A stretch of DNA of 64,000 bases. It comes from Poriferisphaera corsica (GTDB lineage Bacteria; Planctomycetota; Phycisphaerae; Phycisphaerales; Phycisphaeraceae). The notes under the pieces were generated by a model. That model was not told the origin of the DNA. It made no database searches and saw nothing but the letters and a program-made list of their open reading frames with translations. Shown piece by piece: positions 8,734-17,717 of this stretch (the first letter of the stretch is position 1; each line of letters starts with the position of its first letter). The stretch is taken from positions 2,774,175 to 2,838,174 of the forward strand of contig NZ_CP036425.1 of assembly GCF_007747445.1 (NCBI RefSeq), written 5' to 3'. A program made the translations under genes and the position numbers.

Positions 8734-9522
8734 TTAGACGCCGAGGATGGAGAAACCGCAATCAACATGGATCGTTTCGCCGGTAACACCGGTTGAAAGA
8801 TCCGAGAGAAGATAGACAGCAGTATCGCCGACTTCATCGCCGGTGTTGGTACGTTTCATGGAGGCACGTTTGCACTGGTGCGCGATCATTTCGTCCATGC
8901 CGCCGACGCCTGCGCCAGCGAGGGTTTTGAATGGACCTGCTGAGATGCAGTTGACGCGGATGTTGCGTTCTTTGTCACCCAACTCGTAAGCGAGGTAGCG
9001 GGTTGTGTGTTCGAGGCAAGCTTTTGCAACGCCCATGACGTTGTAGCCGGGTGCAACACGCTCGCCGCCATAGTAGCTGAGGTTGATGATGGAGCCACCG
9101 TTTGGCATGAGTTCCATGCCACGATTGGCCATGCCGATGAGTGTCCAAGCGGAAGTATCCATCGCTGCGGTAAAGACGGAGCGAGGGGTTTTATGGAACA
9201 TATCGAATTTGAGGTAATCCTTGTCGGCGAAGGCGATTGAGTGGACGATGAAATCGATGGTGCCAAAATCTTCTTTGATCTTGGCGAAGACTTCGTCAAG
9301 TGATTCGTCGCTGTTTGCATCACATGGGTGCATCCAAGGCTCTTCGATGCCGAGGTTCTTTTGGATGGTTCTTTTAACGCGATGCTCCATCTTACCGATG
9401 GGGAGGAAAGTAAAGAGGCATTCAGCACCTTGTTCGATGAGTTGCTTGGCGATGTAGTAAGCGTAGCTGCGATCGTTTGCGACACCGAAGATAACGCCGC
9501 GTTTGCCTGACATTAAACCCAT
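8734..9522 (-). CDS. fabI: Enoyl-[acyl-carrier-protein] reductase (NADH)
   Basis: The 262-residue short-chain dehydrogenase of FabI type catalyses the last reduction of each fatty-acid elongation cycle. The N-terminal nucleotide loop is GVANDRSYAYYIAKQL, and the catalytic pair is Y160-x6-K167 (YNVMGVAK), the FabI spacing. NLSYYGGERVAPGYN matches the substrate-loop region. CAGGAG lies 7 bases before the ATG. The gene stands alone: a repeat element (9570-9697) is just upstream and a terminator just downstream. Confidence 0.95.
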   Translation of the reverse strand: MGLMSGKRGVIFGVANDRSYAYYIAKQLIEQGAECLFTFLPIGKMEHRVKRTIQKNLGIEEPWMHPCDANSDESLDEVFAKIKEDFGTIDFIVHSIAFADKDYLKFDMFHKTPRSVFTAAMDTSAWTLIGMANRGMELMPNGGSIINLSYYGGERVAPGYNVMGVAKACLEHTTRYLAYELGDKERNIRVNCISAGPFKTLAGAGVGGMDEMIAHQCKRASMKRTNTGDEVGDTAVYLLSDLSTGVTGETIHVDCGFSILGV

Positions 9523-9569
9523 GGGTTTACTCCTGTTTTCTTAATTCATGTTGAATGATCTCGTTCCCC

Positions 9570-9697
9570 TAGAGCGTCTTGCGTAAGTACCTGCCGCGTT
9601 GACCAGTGAGTCGATGACACGCAACGAAGGTGCGATCAAGTCATTGGCTGATATAACGCATTCGCAAGTCCTATGAGTATCCATGCAAAATGCTCTA
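9570..9697 (+). repeat. Inverted-repeat element, copy A (128 bp)
   Basis: Starts TAGAGCGTCTTGCGT and ends ATGCAAAATGCTCTA, imperfect terminal inverted repeats of 15 bases. About 28 bases inside the left end is the conserved core GCGTTGACC...GTCGATG. Related copies are at 17664-17708 (fragment), 25975-26101, 31292-31418 and 40211-40339. The outer TA on both sides may be a TA target duplication. There is no coding capacity. A and E share one orientation; B, C and D have the other. Confidence 0.8.
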
Positions 9698-9823
9698 GGA
9701 AGGATGAGAATAGTTGAAACGGTCAAAATTGCAATACAGCGTCATCAGTTACGCTGGGGTATTACGAGCGTTTCATTTGAAATTCCATTATTCAAAACCT
9801 TCTATTTTTAATGCAAATAAAAC

Positions 9824-9853
9824 AAAACCCGCAGATTTGAGCCTGCGGGTTTT
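9824..9853 (-). terminator. Intrinsic terminator after rpsD
   Basis: Stem CCCGCAG/CTGCGGG flanked by AAAA and TTTT. On the minus strand it ends the rpsD transcript. Confidence 0.85.
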
Positions 9854-9881
9854 GCAATTGTATGCGGTATGAACGGTTTGA

Positions 9882-10484
9882 TTAGCGATAGAATTCGATA
9901 ATCAGGTTCATATTAACGTCAAATGGGATCTGGTCTGAGGTTGGGACTGCGACGACCTTAGCGGTGAGGCTTGAAGGATCGAAGGTTAACCAGCCTGGGA
10001 CGTCGTGACCTGCGAGAGATTCCATGTTTTCACGGACGCGGGTCTTCATCTTGTCCTTCTTGAGGGTGATCGTGTCACCGACTTTGACTTGGTATGAAGG
10101 ACGGTCGACTTTTTTGCCATTGATGAGGATATGACCGTGAACGACAGCTTGACGTGCAGCCCAGATAGAACGTGACCAACCGAGACGGCGGACAACGTTA
10201 TCCAAACGCTGCTCAAGCAGACGCATCAGCACTTCACCGGTGTTACCCTTGGTGCGCGTTGCGGTCTTGAGATAGTTGCGGAACTGCTTTTCAAGTACGT
10301 TGAAATGGTAACGCAGCTTCTGCTTCTCGTTCAGACGAACACCGTAGTCACGCAGACGACGGCCACGGAAGCCGTGAACGCCGGGTGGGTTGAGCTGACG
10401 CTTGGTAGTGTGCTTAGGAAGGTCAGCGATCGGTACGCCGACTCGGCGAGAGAGCTTAACCTTTGGGCCTGTGTAGTTGGCCAT
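9882..10484 (-). CDS. rpsD: 30S ribosomal protein S4
   Basis: The 200-residue S4 binds 16S rRNA early in small-subunit assembly. It shows the N-terminal S4 region (NPPGVHGFRGRRLRDYG...NEKQKLRYHF) and the S4 RNA-binding domain (RLDNVVRRLGW...ARQAVVHGHILINGKKVDRPSYQVKVGD). The N-terminus lacks the Cys cluster of zinc-type S4, so this is the zinc-free form. The gene is solitary, away from the alpha ribosomal operon, and has its own terminator. Confidence 0.96.
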   Translation of the reverse strand: MANYTGPKVKLSRRVGVPIADLPKHTTKRQLNPPGVHGFRGRRLRDYGVRLNEKQKLRYHFNVLEKQFRNYLKTATRTKGNTGEVLMRLLEQRLDNVVRRLGWSRSIWAARQAVVHGHILINGKKVDRPSYQVKVGDTITLKKDKMKTRVRENMESLAGHDVPGWLTFDPSSLTAKVVAVPTSDQIPFDVNMNLIIEFYR

Positions 10485-10837
10485 AGTGATTCATCTCGTT
10501 TCCGAGACGCTCCAGTAAGAATTCAAGTGGCGCGGCCGCGGCTACGGCTTACCACAAGGGAACTTCAGGGCGACAATCGTCCTGCTGTAAGGTCAGGTAT
10601 TACACCCGAAAGTATCCAGAAGGTCAAATCGTGGGAGGTTAAAATTGTGTGTATCTGCGTGATTAATCGGGTGTTATGAGATTCAACATGGCTGAGGGGA
10701 TGTGTTGATTTTGGGCAACATCTGAGCATGAACAGGTCCAAATCACCGATTAAGCAATAATAACGTATTTCATTGATTATCAGTTGGTTACGATTTACTT
10801 ATTGGTATTTGAGCCGATCGGCATGCCATTCGCATGG
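10485..10837. other. Intergenic stretch rpsD / small lipoprotein
   Basis: The 353 bases between the divergent genes show no convincing gene. They must hold the rpsD promoter and its 5' leader. A pairing CGAGACGCTCC / GGCGCGGCCGCGG region sits close to rpsD, but I cannot assign it to a known S4-binding leader. Confidence 0.35.
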
Positions 10838-11188
10838 ATGAAAGTCATGAGAACGCAAGGAATCTATGCGCTGATGACGGCTGGCTTGATGTTTATCGCA
10901 GTAGGACTGGGCGGGTGCGCCAGCAGACAGATGGTGGTCCAGGCAGGCCCGCTATCTGGGGCGGATGGTGGGTCGAGGTCGTATGCGCTGAATTCACCGC
11001 GGATGGAGATGTTCGCGGCATCGAGTTCGCGCGGAAAGGCATACTACAACCGAAATAATCGGCAACCAACAGTGGAGGTACAAAGGCCTCAAAACGGGGA
11101 ACGGGTTTACTCACGAGACACGTACTACACCTACGGCAATCGCACATACCACCGAGGCTATCTGTCGATTGAGCGGCAATCGCGTTAG
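10838..11188 (+). CDS. Small predicted lipoprotein
   Basis: About 116 residues from the ATG at 10838; the frame is also open from 10784 and an ATG exists at 10847. A short basic N-terminus is followed by a hydrophobic segment (YALMTAGLMFIAVGLGGC) ending in a lipobox-like G-L-G-G-C, so export and lipidation are likely. The mature part is short, Arg/Tyr/Ser/Asn-rich and without a known domain (RDTYYTYGNRTYHRGY near the end). It stands alone between divergent rpsD and the convergent next gene. Function unknown. Confidence 0.55.
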   Translation: MKVMRTQGIYALMTAGLMFIAVGLGGCASRQMVVQAGPLSGADGGSRSYALNSPRMEMFAASSSRGKAYYNRNNRQPTVEVQRPQNGERVYSRDTYYTYGNRTYHRGYLSIERQSR

Positions 11189-11201
11189 TGATGCGGGTTG
11201 A

Positions 11202-12464
11202 TTATTGCTTCAGTGGCTCAATTAGAACGATCTGTGGGTCTTGACCGACCTCAGCATAGACAGTGGTTCGGACGACTTCGCCATCGGGAAGGTTGATAGT
11301 GATCTGATGGCTGCCTGCGTAGACAGAGAAAAATGCGTTGCCTAGATCGTCGGTTGCTGCCGATTCATTAGTCCACCACAGTTTGCGGATCATTTGTTCA
11401 AGGGTTTGACCGCTTGAAGATAGAGAGCCATCTATCTTGAAAAGGGAACTGTTTGGGGCCGGTGATTCATTCGGATACAGACCCGCAAAATAGATGGCAG
11501 TAATCTTCTCTTGGGCAAAAAGTAGTCGCAGCATGATTTCCATATTCAGCGCGGCGCCAGCTTCACTGTCGCCACTAATCGACAGATTGCTGATGATGGT
11601 GTTTGCATCAAGACGATCGAACCACGCGAGGTCACGCTCGATGGCAGACGGTACAAGTACACCTGTTACTTCCTGGCTTACCGCGATCCGTGTTACAGGG
11701 ATCATTGATTCACGAAGGCTGATGATTTTATCGAACATTTCGCGTCGACGTTTGCCGAGCAATGTATCGCTAAATGCAATGGCTAGATTCGCATGCGGCG
11801 CAACAGCTTTTGTTTGTAGCACAAGCTTACGGAGCATAGCGAGACCGAGTTGCTCGGTCATAAAATCACGATCTAACATGCCGCTGTATATACTGAATCC
11901 AGAAACCTGCTGCTTGTAATCAAGCAAGATCTGGGTCGAATACTGATCAAGAGATTGGGCCAAATCATTACCTTGCAGCCCCGTCAGCCATTCAGGATTC
12001 TGCCCTTCATCCGCGTTGATAAGCCGGCCCCAATGAATACGTTTACCACCCTGCCTAGCGAGATGAAGGATGGGCCCAATGTAATTGTTTTGGATCTCGG
12101 AATCCTGCTGCGGCTGCAGGTTATTCCATTGCGTGTATCGATCGAGACTGACCGCATTGAATACGCGCCAAACAGGTGCGGAACCATCAAACCACTCAGC
12201 TAGTACTTCTGTATTTTTAGGTAAAACAGCTCCCCAAGTGAACGCGTGTTTGAGTTGCGTCACATGCACATTTGCATTTTCAATGGGCTTACTATTTTCA
12301 TCAAGCACAATGACACGCAGATCACGCATGCGGTATTGCTTGATCGCGGCATCGGATTGATTCACCCAGTGGCCACGCAAAACCTGAGCTGTGAGTGAAT
12401 GCGGTATAAGCAGCGTAAAAATCGTTAATAAAACAAAGATAAATTGGCGAGTTATTTTCTGCAT
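11202..12464 (-). CDS. Secreted divergent GH10-like protein, probably non-catalytic
   Basis: A 420-residue protein with a clear signal peptide (about residues 1-26, ending SLTAQ). Segments resemble the TIM-barrel order of glycoside hydrolase family 10: FTWGAVLP and WRVFNAVSLDRYTQWNNLQP parallel the N-terminal GH10 strands, then KRIHWGRLIN for RGHxLVW, then LRKLVLQTKAVAPHANLAIA for the AxxxDPxAxL helix. Where xylanases have the acid/base WDxVNE, this protein has SGFSIYSG, and the second catalytic Glu is not evident. I infer a carbohydrate-related fold with lost or altered catalysis. Similarity is weak and the assignment tentative. Confidence 0.5.
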   Translation of the reverse strand: MQKITRQFIFVLLTIFTLLIPHSLTAQVLRGHWVNQSDAAIKQYRMRDLRVIVLDENSKPIENANVHVTQLKHAFTWGAVLPKNTEVLAEWFDGSAPVWRVFNAVSLDRYTQWNNLQPQQDSEIQNNYIGPILHLARQGGKRIHWGRLINADEGQNPEWLTGLQGNDLAQSLDQYSTQILLDYKQQVSGFSIYSGMLDRDFMTEQLGLAMLRKLVLQTKAVAPHANLAIAFSDTLLGKRRREMFDKIISLRESMIPVTRIAVSQEVTGVLVPSAIERDLAWFDRLDANTIISNLSISGDSEAGAALNMEIMLRLLFAQEKITAIYFAGLYPNESPAPNSSLFKIDGSLSSSGQTLEQMIRKLWWTNESAATDDLGNAFFSVYAGSHQITINLPDGEVVRTTVYAEVGQDPQIVLIEPLKQ

Positions 12465-12529
12465 ACGCTGCGTGTACTTGTCTTTTTCGGATTGTGCGGA
12501 TTCGTCACAATTGCGCAGCCGACGCTCGG

Positions 12530-13972
12530 CTAGCCTAATACTTCCATCGCCTCGCTGAATGTAGCGACTTGAACGAGCTTGGCATCTTTGGGCGCTTTTT
12601 CTCGGGTTTTTGGGCAGATGATGTTTTTAAAGCCGAGACGTGACGCTTCATGGATGCGCTGCGAAAGCTGCTGGACATGGCGTAGTTCGCCGCCGAGGCC
12701 GATCTCACCGACGGCACACCAACCGGCTTGTAGTGAGCGATTGGCAAATCCACCGGCAATAGCGAGGGCGATGGCCAGATCTGCCGCGGGTTCTGCGACG
12801 CGCATACCGCCAACAGAGGAAGCGAAAATATCCTGATCCGCAAGACGGAGGCCACCTCGCTTTTCAAGAACCGCGATGAGCATCGCAAGACGATTACCGT
12901 CAAGGCCGGAGACTTTTCGCTTCGCAGAGCCGAGGAAACCGGTCGCTGTGAGCGCTTGCATCTCAACCATCAAACAACGTGAGCCCTGTAAAACTGGGCA
13001 GACAACGGAGCCGGATCGTGGTTCGTATTCACCTGCAAGAAGACCGCCGCCACCATCAACTTCACGTAAGCCACGATCAGTCATTTCAAAAAGGCCGACT
13101 TCAAGGGTCGTGCCAAAACGATTTTTGATACCCCGCACAACACGGTGCGAGTGATAACGGTCGCCCTCAAAGTAAAGAACACAATCAACCATGTGTTCGA
13201 GCAGACGTGGGCCTGCTAGTTGACCTTGCTTGGTGACGTGACCGACGAGGAGTAGCGCTGTACCTGATGCTTTCGCGAAGTAGACCAATTCAAGGCAGCA
13301 AGAACGCAGTTGTGTGACTGAACCAGGTGCTGCGGAAAGATCACCTTTATAGATCATTTGGATCGAGTCAATAACACAAACACTTGGCTGCACTTTGCGT
13401 GCTTGTTCAACAACGCGAGCGAGGTTGGTGTCGGCAAGAACGAACATGTTGCCGTTGGTTTTTCCAGCATTGAGACGCTCGGCGCGGAGCTTGAGTTGCT
13501 GCACTGATTCTTCACTGGTGACATAAAGCACACGCTCGCCCTGCTCTGCTAATTTCTGAGCGGCTTGTAGTAATAATGTTGATTTACCGATCCCGGGGTC
13601 GCCGCCAACAAGCACCGCGCTACCTGGCACAAGCCCCTGCTTCACGATTACATCAGCCTGATCAGCTTGCGCGCCGCCAAGCACGCGATCAAGTTCGGAT
13701 ATGCCGGTGCTGAGTCGCTCAAGGTTGTCATCGCTATCGTCGATCTCCTCCACAAGCACAGCTTGCGGCGAAGCGCCCGTTGAAAGATCTGTACCAACAC
13801 CAGCCCCCCAAATTGCACCAGCAGTACCTCGCTGCGCATCCATCCCAGCCCCAGCATCCGCTTTAAACTCGACAAGCGCGTCCCAAGCCCCGCAATCCGG
13901 GCATTTTCCCATCCATTTCGCTTGCACCGCACCACATTCATCACACATGAACTGTTTTTTTGCTTTCGCCAT
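12530..13972 (-). CDS. radA: DNA repair protein RadA (Sms)
   Basis: The 480-residue RadA is a RecA-like ATPase and branch-migration helicase in recombination. Zinc ribbon: C10, C13, C24 and C27. Walker A is GGDPGIGKST (residues 123-132). The RadA-specific KNRFGTT motif is present about residue 285, and the C-terminal Lon-like domain follows (GGMRVAEPAADLAIALA). A roughly 50-residue Ala/Gly-rich linker after the zinc ribbon makes it slightly longer than usual. It is divergent from the CtpA-type gene. Confidence 0.95.
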   Translation of the reverse strand: MAKAKKQFMCDECGAVQAKWMGKCPDCGAWDALVEFKADAGAGMDAQRGTAGAIWGAGVGTDLSTGASPQAVLVEEIDDSDDNLERLSTGISELDRVLGGAQADQADVIVKQGLVPGSAVLVGGDPGIGKSTLLLQAAQKLAEQGERVLYVTSEESVQQLKLRAERLNAGKTNGNMFVLADTNLARVVEQARKVQPSVCVIDSIQMIYKGDLSAAPGSVTQLRSCCLELVYFAKASGTALLLVGHVTKQGQLAGPRLLEHMVDCVLYFEGDRYHSHRVVRGIKNRFGTTLEVGLFEMTDRGLREVDGGGGLLAGEYEPRSGSVVCPVLQGSRCLMVEMQALTATGFLGSAKRKVSGLDGNRLAMLIAVLEKRGGLRLADQDIFASSVGGMRVAEPAADLAIALAIAGGFANRSLQAGWCAVGEIGLGGELRHVQQLSQRIHEASRLGFKNIICPKTREKAPKDAKLVQVATFSEAMEVLG

Positions 13973-14248
13973 CTCGCCACATCCTTGAAGCCTGACTGCC
14001 GTTTTCTGCCGTCTTTGAGCAGGAACTCATGTTTTGCGGCCATCATACCCGAATATCATCCTTACAACGGGAACTTTCCACAACAATCTATGTGACTGCT
14101 CAGATCGAACCGAGAGGTATGACAGTCGTATGAATAAAAGCCGATCCAGATGGTTAATCTCATAGAATCGGCCCGCATAGCTGACAAGACATTACAATGG
14201 ATGCAACATGAATCTGGGATGGGGCGTCACTGAGGGAAATCCAAACAG

Positions 14249-15826
14249 ATGAACAACACCAAAATCGCTATCAGACTCGCCGTGATCGCTGTCATTGCTT
14301 TAACGCTGATCACGATGACCGAATTGCGTGCTCGCACAACTTACTCGCTCGACAAGATCGGCCTCCTCGCCACCGTGCGACATAACCTGATCAGCCAGTA
14401 CGTCGAAGAGCCCGACCAAGAACTCATGATCGAGAACGCGGTACGTGGCATGATCTCCGCACTTGAAGATCCGTACACATCATTTGTCTCCAAATCTGAA
14501 CTCGAATCATTCGAATCTCAGATCACAGGCAACTTTTCCGGTATCGGGGCTGAAGTCGACATCAAAGACCGCCGCTTGCGAATCGTATCACCACTTGAAG
14601 ATTCGCCGGCTTGGAAGTCGGGCATCCTCGCTGGCGATGTCGTGTTGGCAATTGAAGGCGAAGACACAATCGACATCAAACTCAATGAAGCTGTCTCAAA
14701 ACTCAAAGGTCCAGCGGGTACCGATGTCACGATTACCGTTCGCCATACGACTGGTGAAGAAAAAGACATTACCATCACCCGCGGCAAAATCAACATCCAA
14801 ACCGTTCGTGGTTTCCAACGACAAGAAGACCACTCATACGATTTCATGCTGGATGATGTCAACAAAATTGGTTACATCCGCGTCACGCAATTCAACGGCA
14901 AAACCGCAAACGATCTCAAAAATGCGATCGAAGAACTCAAATCAGCCGATTTGCAAGGGCTAATCCTCGACCTGCGTTTTGATCCAGGTGGTTTACTAAC
15001 CGCAGCGGTAACGATCTCCGATTACTTCCTTCCCGAAGGCCAGCGTATCGTTTCCACCAAGGGCCGTGTTGTGCCTGAAGTCGTACACACAGCAACCGAC
15101 AAAGGCACGCTCATTTCGGCCGACATCCCATTGGTGGTGATCGCGAACGAATCATCAGCATCTGCATCCGAAATCGTTACCGGCGCACTTTCCGACAACG
15201 AACGTGCTCTCTTCGTGGGAACGCGTACCTTCGGCAAAGGCTCGGTTCAGGAAATCCGAGAGCTGACCACAGGAGCAGAAACCGCGGGCCTTCTCAAGTT
15301 CACAAATGCTTATTATTACCTCCCCAATGGCCGCAACATTCACAAACGTGAAGGCAAAGACACATGGGGCGTCGATCCTTCACCCGGCGCCTATGTACGC
15401 ATGACACCGAAACAAATTGAGGAAATGATCAAGGTTCGCCGTGAGTCAGACATCCTGCGTCAAACCGATGGCCAGAATATTGAACAGGCAATCTCTCCAG
15501 AATGGATCAATGATACACTCAAAGATCCACAACTCGCCTCATCTTTGCAGGCGGTTCTCGGCAAGCTTGATACCGGTGAATGGCCAACCGTTGGCTCAAC
15601 CAATCCGGAGATCCTTGTCCTTGAAACCAAGCGTGACAATCTCAACCGCCGCCGATCATTGCTCGCAGATACACTGACCGAAATCGACAAAAAGATTGAA
15701 GAAGTCGAAGCTGAAATTAATGGCGAGCCGATCATTGAACCTGCTGAACAAACAGCATCAATAGATCCAACCAACCCCGAAACCGAGGCCGCCATTCCCA
15801 CGCCAACGGCTGAATTGGCCCAGTAA
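14249..15826 (+). CDS. ctpA: Carboxy-terminal processing serine protease (S41, CtpA/Prc type)
   Basis: 525 residues. An N-terminal hydrophobic segment (about 8-25) serves as signal or anchor, so the enzyme acts outside the cytoplasmic membrane. A PDZ domain spans about 90-185 (SPLEDSPAWKSGILAGDVVLAIEGED). The S41 domain holds the catalytic serine in ANESSASASE (about 303-307) and the lysine in TFGKGSVQ (K330). The C-terminal about 60 residues form a charged coiled coil with a Pro/Thr/Ala tail. The family cleaves C-terminal regions of exported proteins. It is followed by its own terminator. Confidence 0.92.
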   Translation: MNNTKIAIRLAVIAVIALTLITMTELRARTTYSLDKIGLLATVRHNLISQYVEEPDQELMIENAVRGMISALEDPYTSFVSKSELESFESQITGNFSGIGAEVDIKDRRLRIVSPLEDSPAWKSGILAGDVVLAIEGEDTIDIKLNEAVSKLKGPAGTDVTITVRHTTGEEKDITITRGKINIQTVRGFQRQEDHSYDFMLDDVNKIGYIRVTQFNGKTANDLKNAIEELKSADLQGLILDLRFDPGGLLTAAVTISDYFLPEGQRIVSTKGRVVPEVVHTATDKGTLISADIPLVVIANESSASASEIVTGALSDNERALFVGTRTFGKGSVQEIRELTTGAETAGLLKFTNAYYYLPNGRNIHKREGKDTWGVDPSPGAYVRMTPKQIEEMIKVRRESDILRQTDGQNIEQAISPEWINDTLKDPQLASSLQAVLGKLDTGEWPTVGSTNPEILVLETKRDNLNRRRSLLADTLTEIDKKIEEVEAEINGEPIIEPAEQTASIDPTNPETEAAIPTPTAELAQ

Positions 15827-15850
15827 TTCGGATACATACAGAATTCATAC

Positions 15851-15880
15851 ACCCGCAGGCGGCCGCTTGCGGGTTTTTCT
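15851..15880 (+). terminator. Intrinsic terminator after the S41 protease
   Basis: Stem ACCCGCA/TGCGGGT around a GC-rich loop, followed by TTTTTCTTT. Confidence 0.75.
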
Positions 15881-15951
15881 TTGCCGGTTGATTTCGGCTA
15901 GAATCCCTGATTCAAACCATCCCTCAAAACCCACGAATTAGCAATCCAACC

Positions 15952-17043
15952 ATGACACTCATCCTCGGCATCGAATCTTCTTGTGACGAAACCGCCGCTT
16001 CCATCGTTAAAGATGGCCGCGTTGTGCTTTCCAACATCGTCGCATCCCAACATGAACTCCATGAACGCTATCGTGGTGTTGTGCCTGAAATCGCCTCGCG
16101 CGCTCACCTCGAAAATATCCTCCCGGTAATACAGCAGTCTCTTCATGATGCCAACCTTACGCTCAACGACATCAACGCGATTGCCGTCGGCAACCGCCCC
16201 GGCCTAATCGGCTCGCTCATCGTCGGCGTTTCTGCAGCCAAAGCGCTCGCATGGTCGTCCAACAAACCGCTCATCGACATCGACCACGTCCAAGCCCATC
16301 TATATGCAGCGTCTTTAGTCGAATCCAATGATCAACTGACCTCGCAACCCGAACCACAATTCCCCGCACTCGGCCTCGTTGTTTCTGGTGGGCACACAAC
16401 GCTCTACCAAATGAACTCACCGCTTGAGATCCAGCCAATCGGACGCACGATAGATGATGCGATCGGTGAAGCCTACGACAAAGCAGCTGTTATCCTAAAA
16501 CTCGGTTATCCCGGCGGGCCACTCATCGACAAAATCGCTGCCCAAGGCGATCCCACAGCCTACGATCTGCCACGTTCCATGCTCAAACCCGGCTCACTGG
16601 ACTTCTCATTTTCAGGTCTCAAAACCGCCCTCCTCTACGCTGTCCGTGGTAAGCCTGTTGGCAAAGGTAAAAATGCAATTTTCAAAAGAGATGTCGAAGA
16701 TTTATCTAATCAACAAATAGTCGATCTTGCCGCTTCATTCCAAGCTGCTGCCATTGATGCTGTGATCCGCAAGCTCAAACGTGCGGTTAATGCAATCCGC
16801 AGCCAAACCCCAGAGCTCGCTCCAAAAAGCCTCGTCATTGGTGGCGGCGTCTCCGCTAACTCACACCTACGTGAGCGAGTCAAAGATTTCGCGAAACGAT
16901 ATCAACTACATCTCGACATCCCCGCATTCGCATTCACACAAGATAACGCTGCCATGATCGCGGGCCTCGCCCACATACACTACCACAACAACAGCTTTGC
17001 AGATCTCTCTCTTCCTGCAATCGCCACATCTAAAAACCTCTAA
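15952..17043 (+). CDS. tsaD: tRNA N6-adenosine threonylcarbamoyltransferase
   Basis: The 363-residue TsaD (Kae1/Gcp family) transfers threonylcarbamoyl to A37 of ANN-decoding tRNAs together with TsaB and TsaE. Signatures: LGIESSCDETAASIV at the N-terminus, the metal-binding HYRGVVPEIASRAHLENI-type region (here RYRGVVPEIASRAHLENI), VSGGHTTLY, and the C-terminal DNAAMIAGL. Length is normal. No tsaB or tsaE is adjacent. Confidence 0.96.
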   Translation: MTLILGIESSCDETAASIVKDGRVVLSNIVASQHELHERYRGVVPEIASRAHLENILPVIQQSLHDANLTLNDINAIAVGNRPGLIGSLIVGVSAAKALAWSSNKPLIDIDHVQAHLYAASLVESNDQLTSQPEPQFPALGLVVSGGHTTLYQMNSPLEIQPIGRTIDDAIGEAYDKAAVILKLGYPGGPLIDKIAAQGDPTAYDLPRSMLKPGSLDFSFSGLKTALLYAVRGKPVGKGKNAIFKRDVEDLSNQQIVDLAASFQAAAIDAVIRKLKRAVNAIRSQTPELAPKSLVIGGGVSANSHLRERVKDFAKRYQLHLDIPAFAFTQDNAAMIAGLAHIHYHNNSFADLSLPAIATSKNL

Positions 17044-17056
17044 CTGTCAAATAGAA

Positions 17057-17290
17057 CTAGCTTTTGCCTAGATAAGCCAATGAAGTGCTGCCCGCCACAC
17101 GCATACCGCCAATCGTCCATATCTCTGACTGCTCTTGCTCTTCCTGAACTTGTTCCGGCTTGTGAGTATCCATCACATCCATATTCTCATCAACATCATC
17201 CGCAATCGCGCTTAACTCAACAAGGCCAAGCACGATAACCATCGCGAACATCGCACCCCAACCCGCAATATTTAGCAATACTCTGATCAT
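17057..17290 (-). CDS. Small single-span membrane or secreted peptide
   Basis: 77 residues from the ATG at 17290, supported by GAGG 6 bases upstream (the frame extends to 17347 without such support). A hydrophobic helix (VLLNIAGWGAMFAMVIVLGL, residues about 4-23) is followed by an acidic Asp/Glu/Gln-rich segment and ends in SLAYLGKS. No recognised domain. It lies next to a decayed TlpA-like gene on the same strand. Confidence 0.5.
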   Translation of the reverse strand: MIRVLLNIAGWGAMFAMVIVLGLVELSAIADDVDENMDVMDTHKPEQVQEEQEQSEIWTIGGMRVAGSTSLAYLGKS

Positions 17291-17407
17291 AGAAAACCTC
17301 ACTACTGATGCTTGTTTGCCCATAGCGGGCATTAAACCAAGCAACATTAGCCAGCCATTTGCCGGTTATCTATCAATCAGATCCCCCCGTTAATCTCCAT
17401 GCAATCC

Positions 17408-17646
17408 CTACCGTTCCCCGCATTCCGCACGGAGCATTCGCTCAACAATCTCTTCGATCTTGCCATTCTTAACATCCGCAGCAAACAAATCTCCATCACG
17501 ACCAATAACAAAATAGTCTGGAAAGCCATAAACGAAATACGCATTCGCCACAATTCCAAGCACTCGGATACGTAATCCCATATGCCTCCACAACCGCCTC
17601 CACCCGCTCACCTTCGTGCTGATGACAGATCCCCAACTCACTAAAT
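17408..17646 (-). pseudogene. 3' remnant of a second TlpA-like thioredoxin gene
   Basis: On the minus strand, one frame reads LGICHQHEGERVEAVVEAYG then ITYPSAWNC, and about 20 codons later a different frame continues NAYFVYGFPDYFVIGRDGDL to a stop at 17408. The two halves together match the second half of TlpA/redoxin proteins and resemble the intact neighbour (17718-18287). A frameshift near 17550 separates them, and the 5' half with the active site is missing. Immediately upstream lies a fragment of the inverted-repeat element (17664-17708). I interpret this as a tandem duplicate destroyed by insertion or deletion plus a frameshift. Confidence 0.65.
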
Positions 17647-17663
17647 ACCTGTATTTCTTTCTA

Positions 17664-17708
17664 CTTGACCCATTGGTCAACGAGTGAGTATTTACCCAAG
17701 ATACTCTA
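17664..17708 (-). repeat. Inverted-repeat element, copy B (fragment, 45 bp)
   Basis: Contains TTGACCCATTGGTCAA, then GTGAGTATTTA and ends in CTCTA. Over its last 37 bases it matches the same end of copy D at about 30 positions. Only this end is present. It sits between the intact TlpA-like gene and the remnant. Confidence 0.65.
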
Positions 17709-17717
17709 AAATCAAAC

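Larger units (their letters stand above)
9523..9881. other. Intergenic stretch fabI-rpsD
   Basis: No gene. It contains copy A of the inverted-repeat element (9570-9697) and the rpsD terminator (9824-9853). The fabI promoter must lie in or next to copy A, whose near end is only about 47 bases before the fabI start, so the element may have replaced or supplied promoter sequence. Confidence 0.6.
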
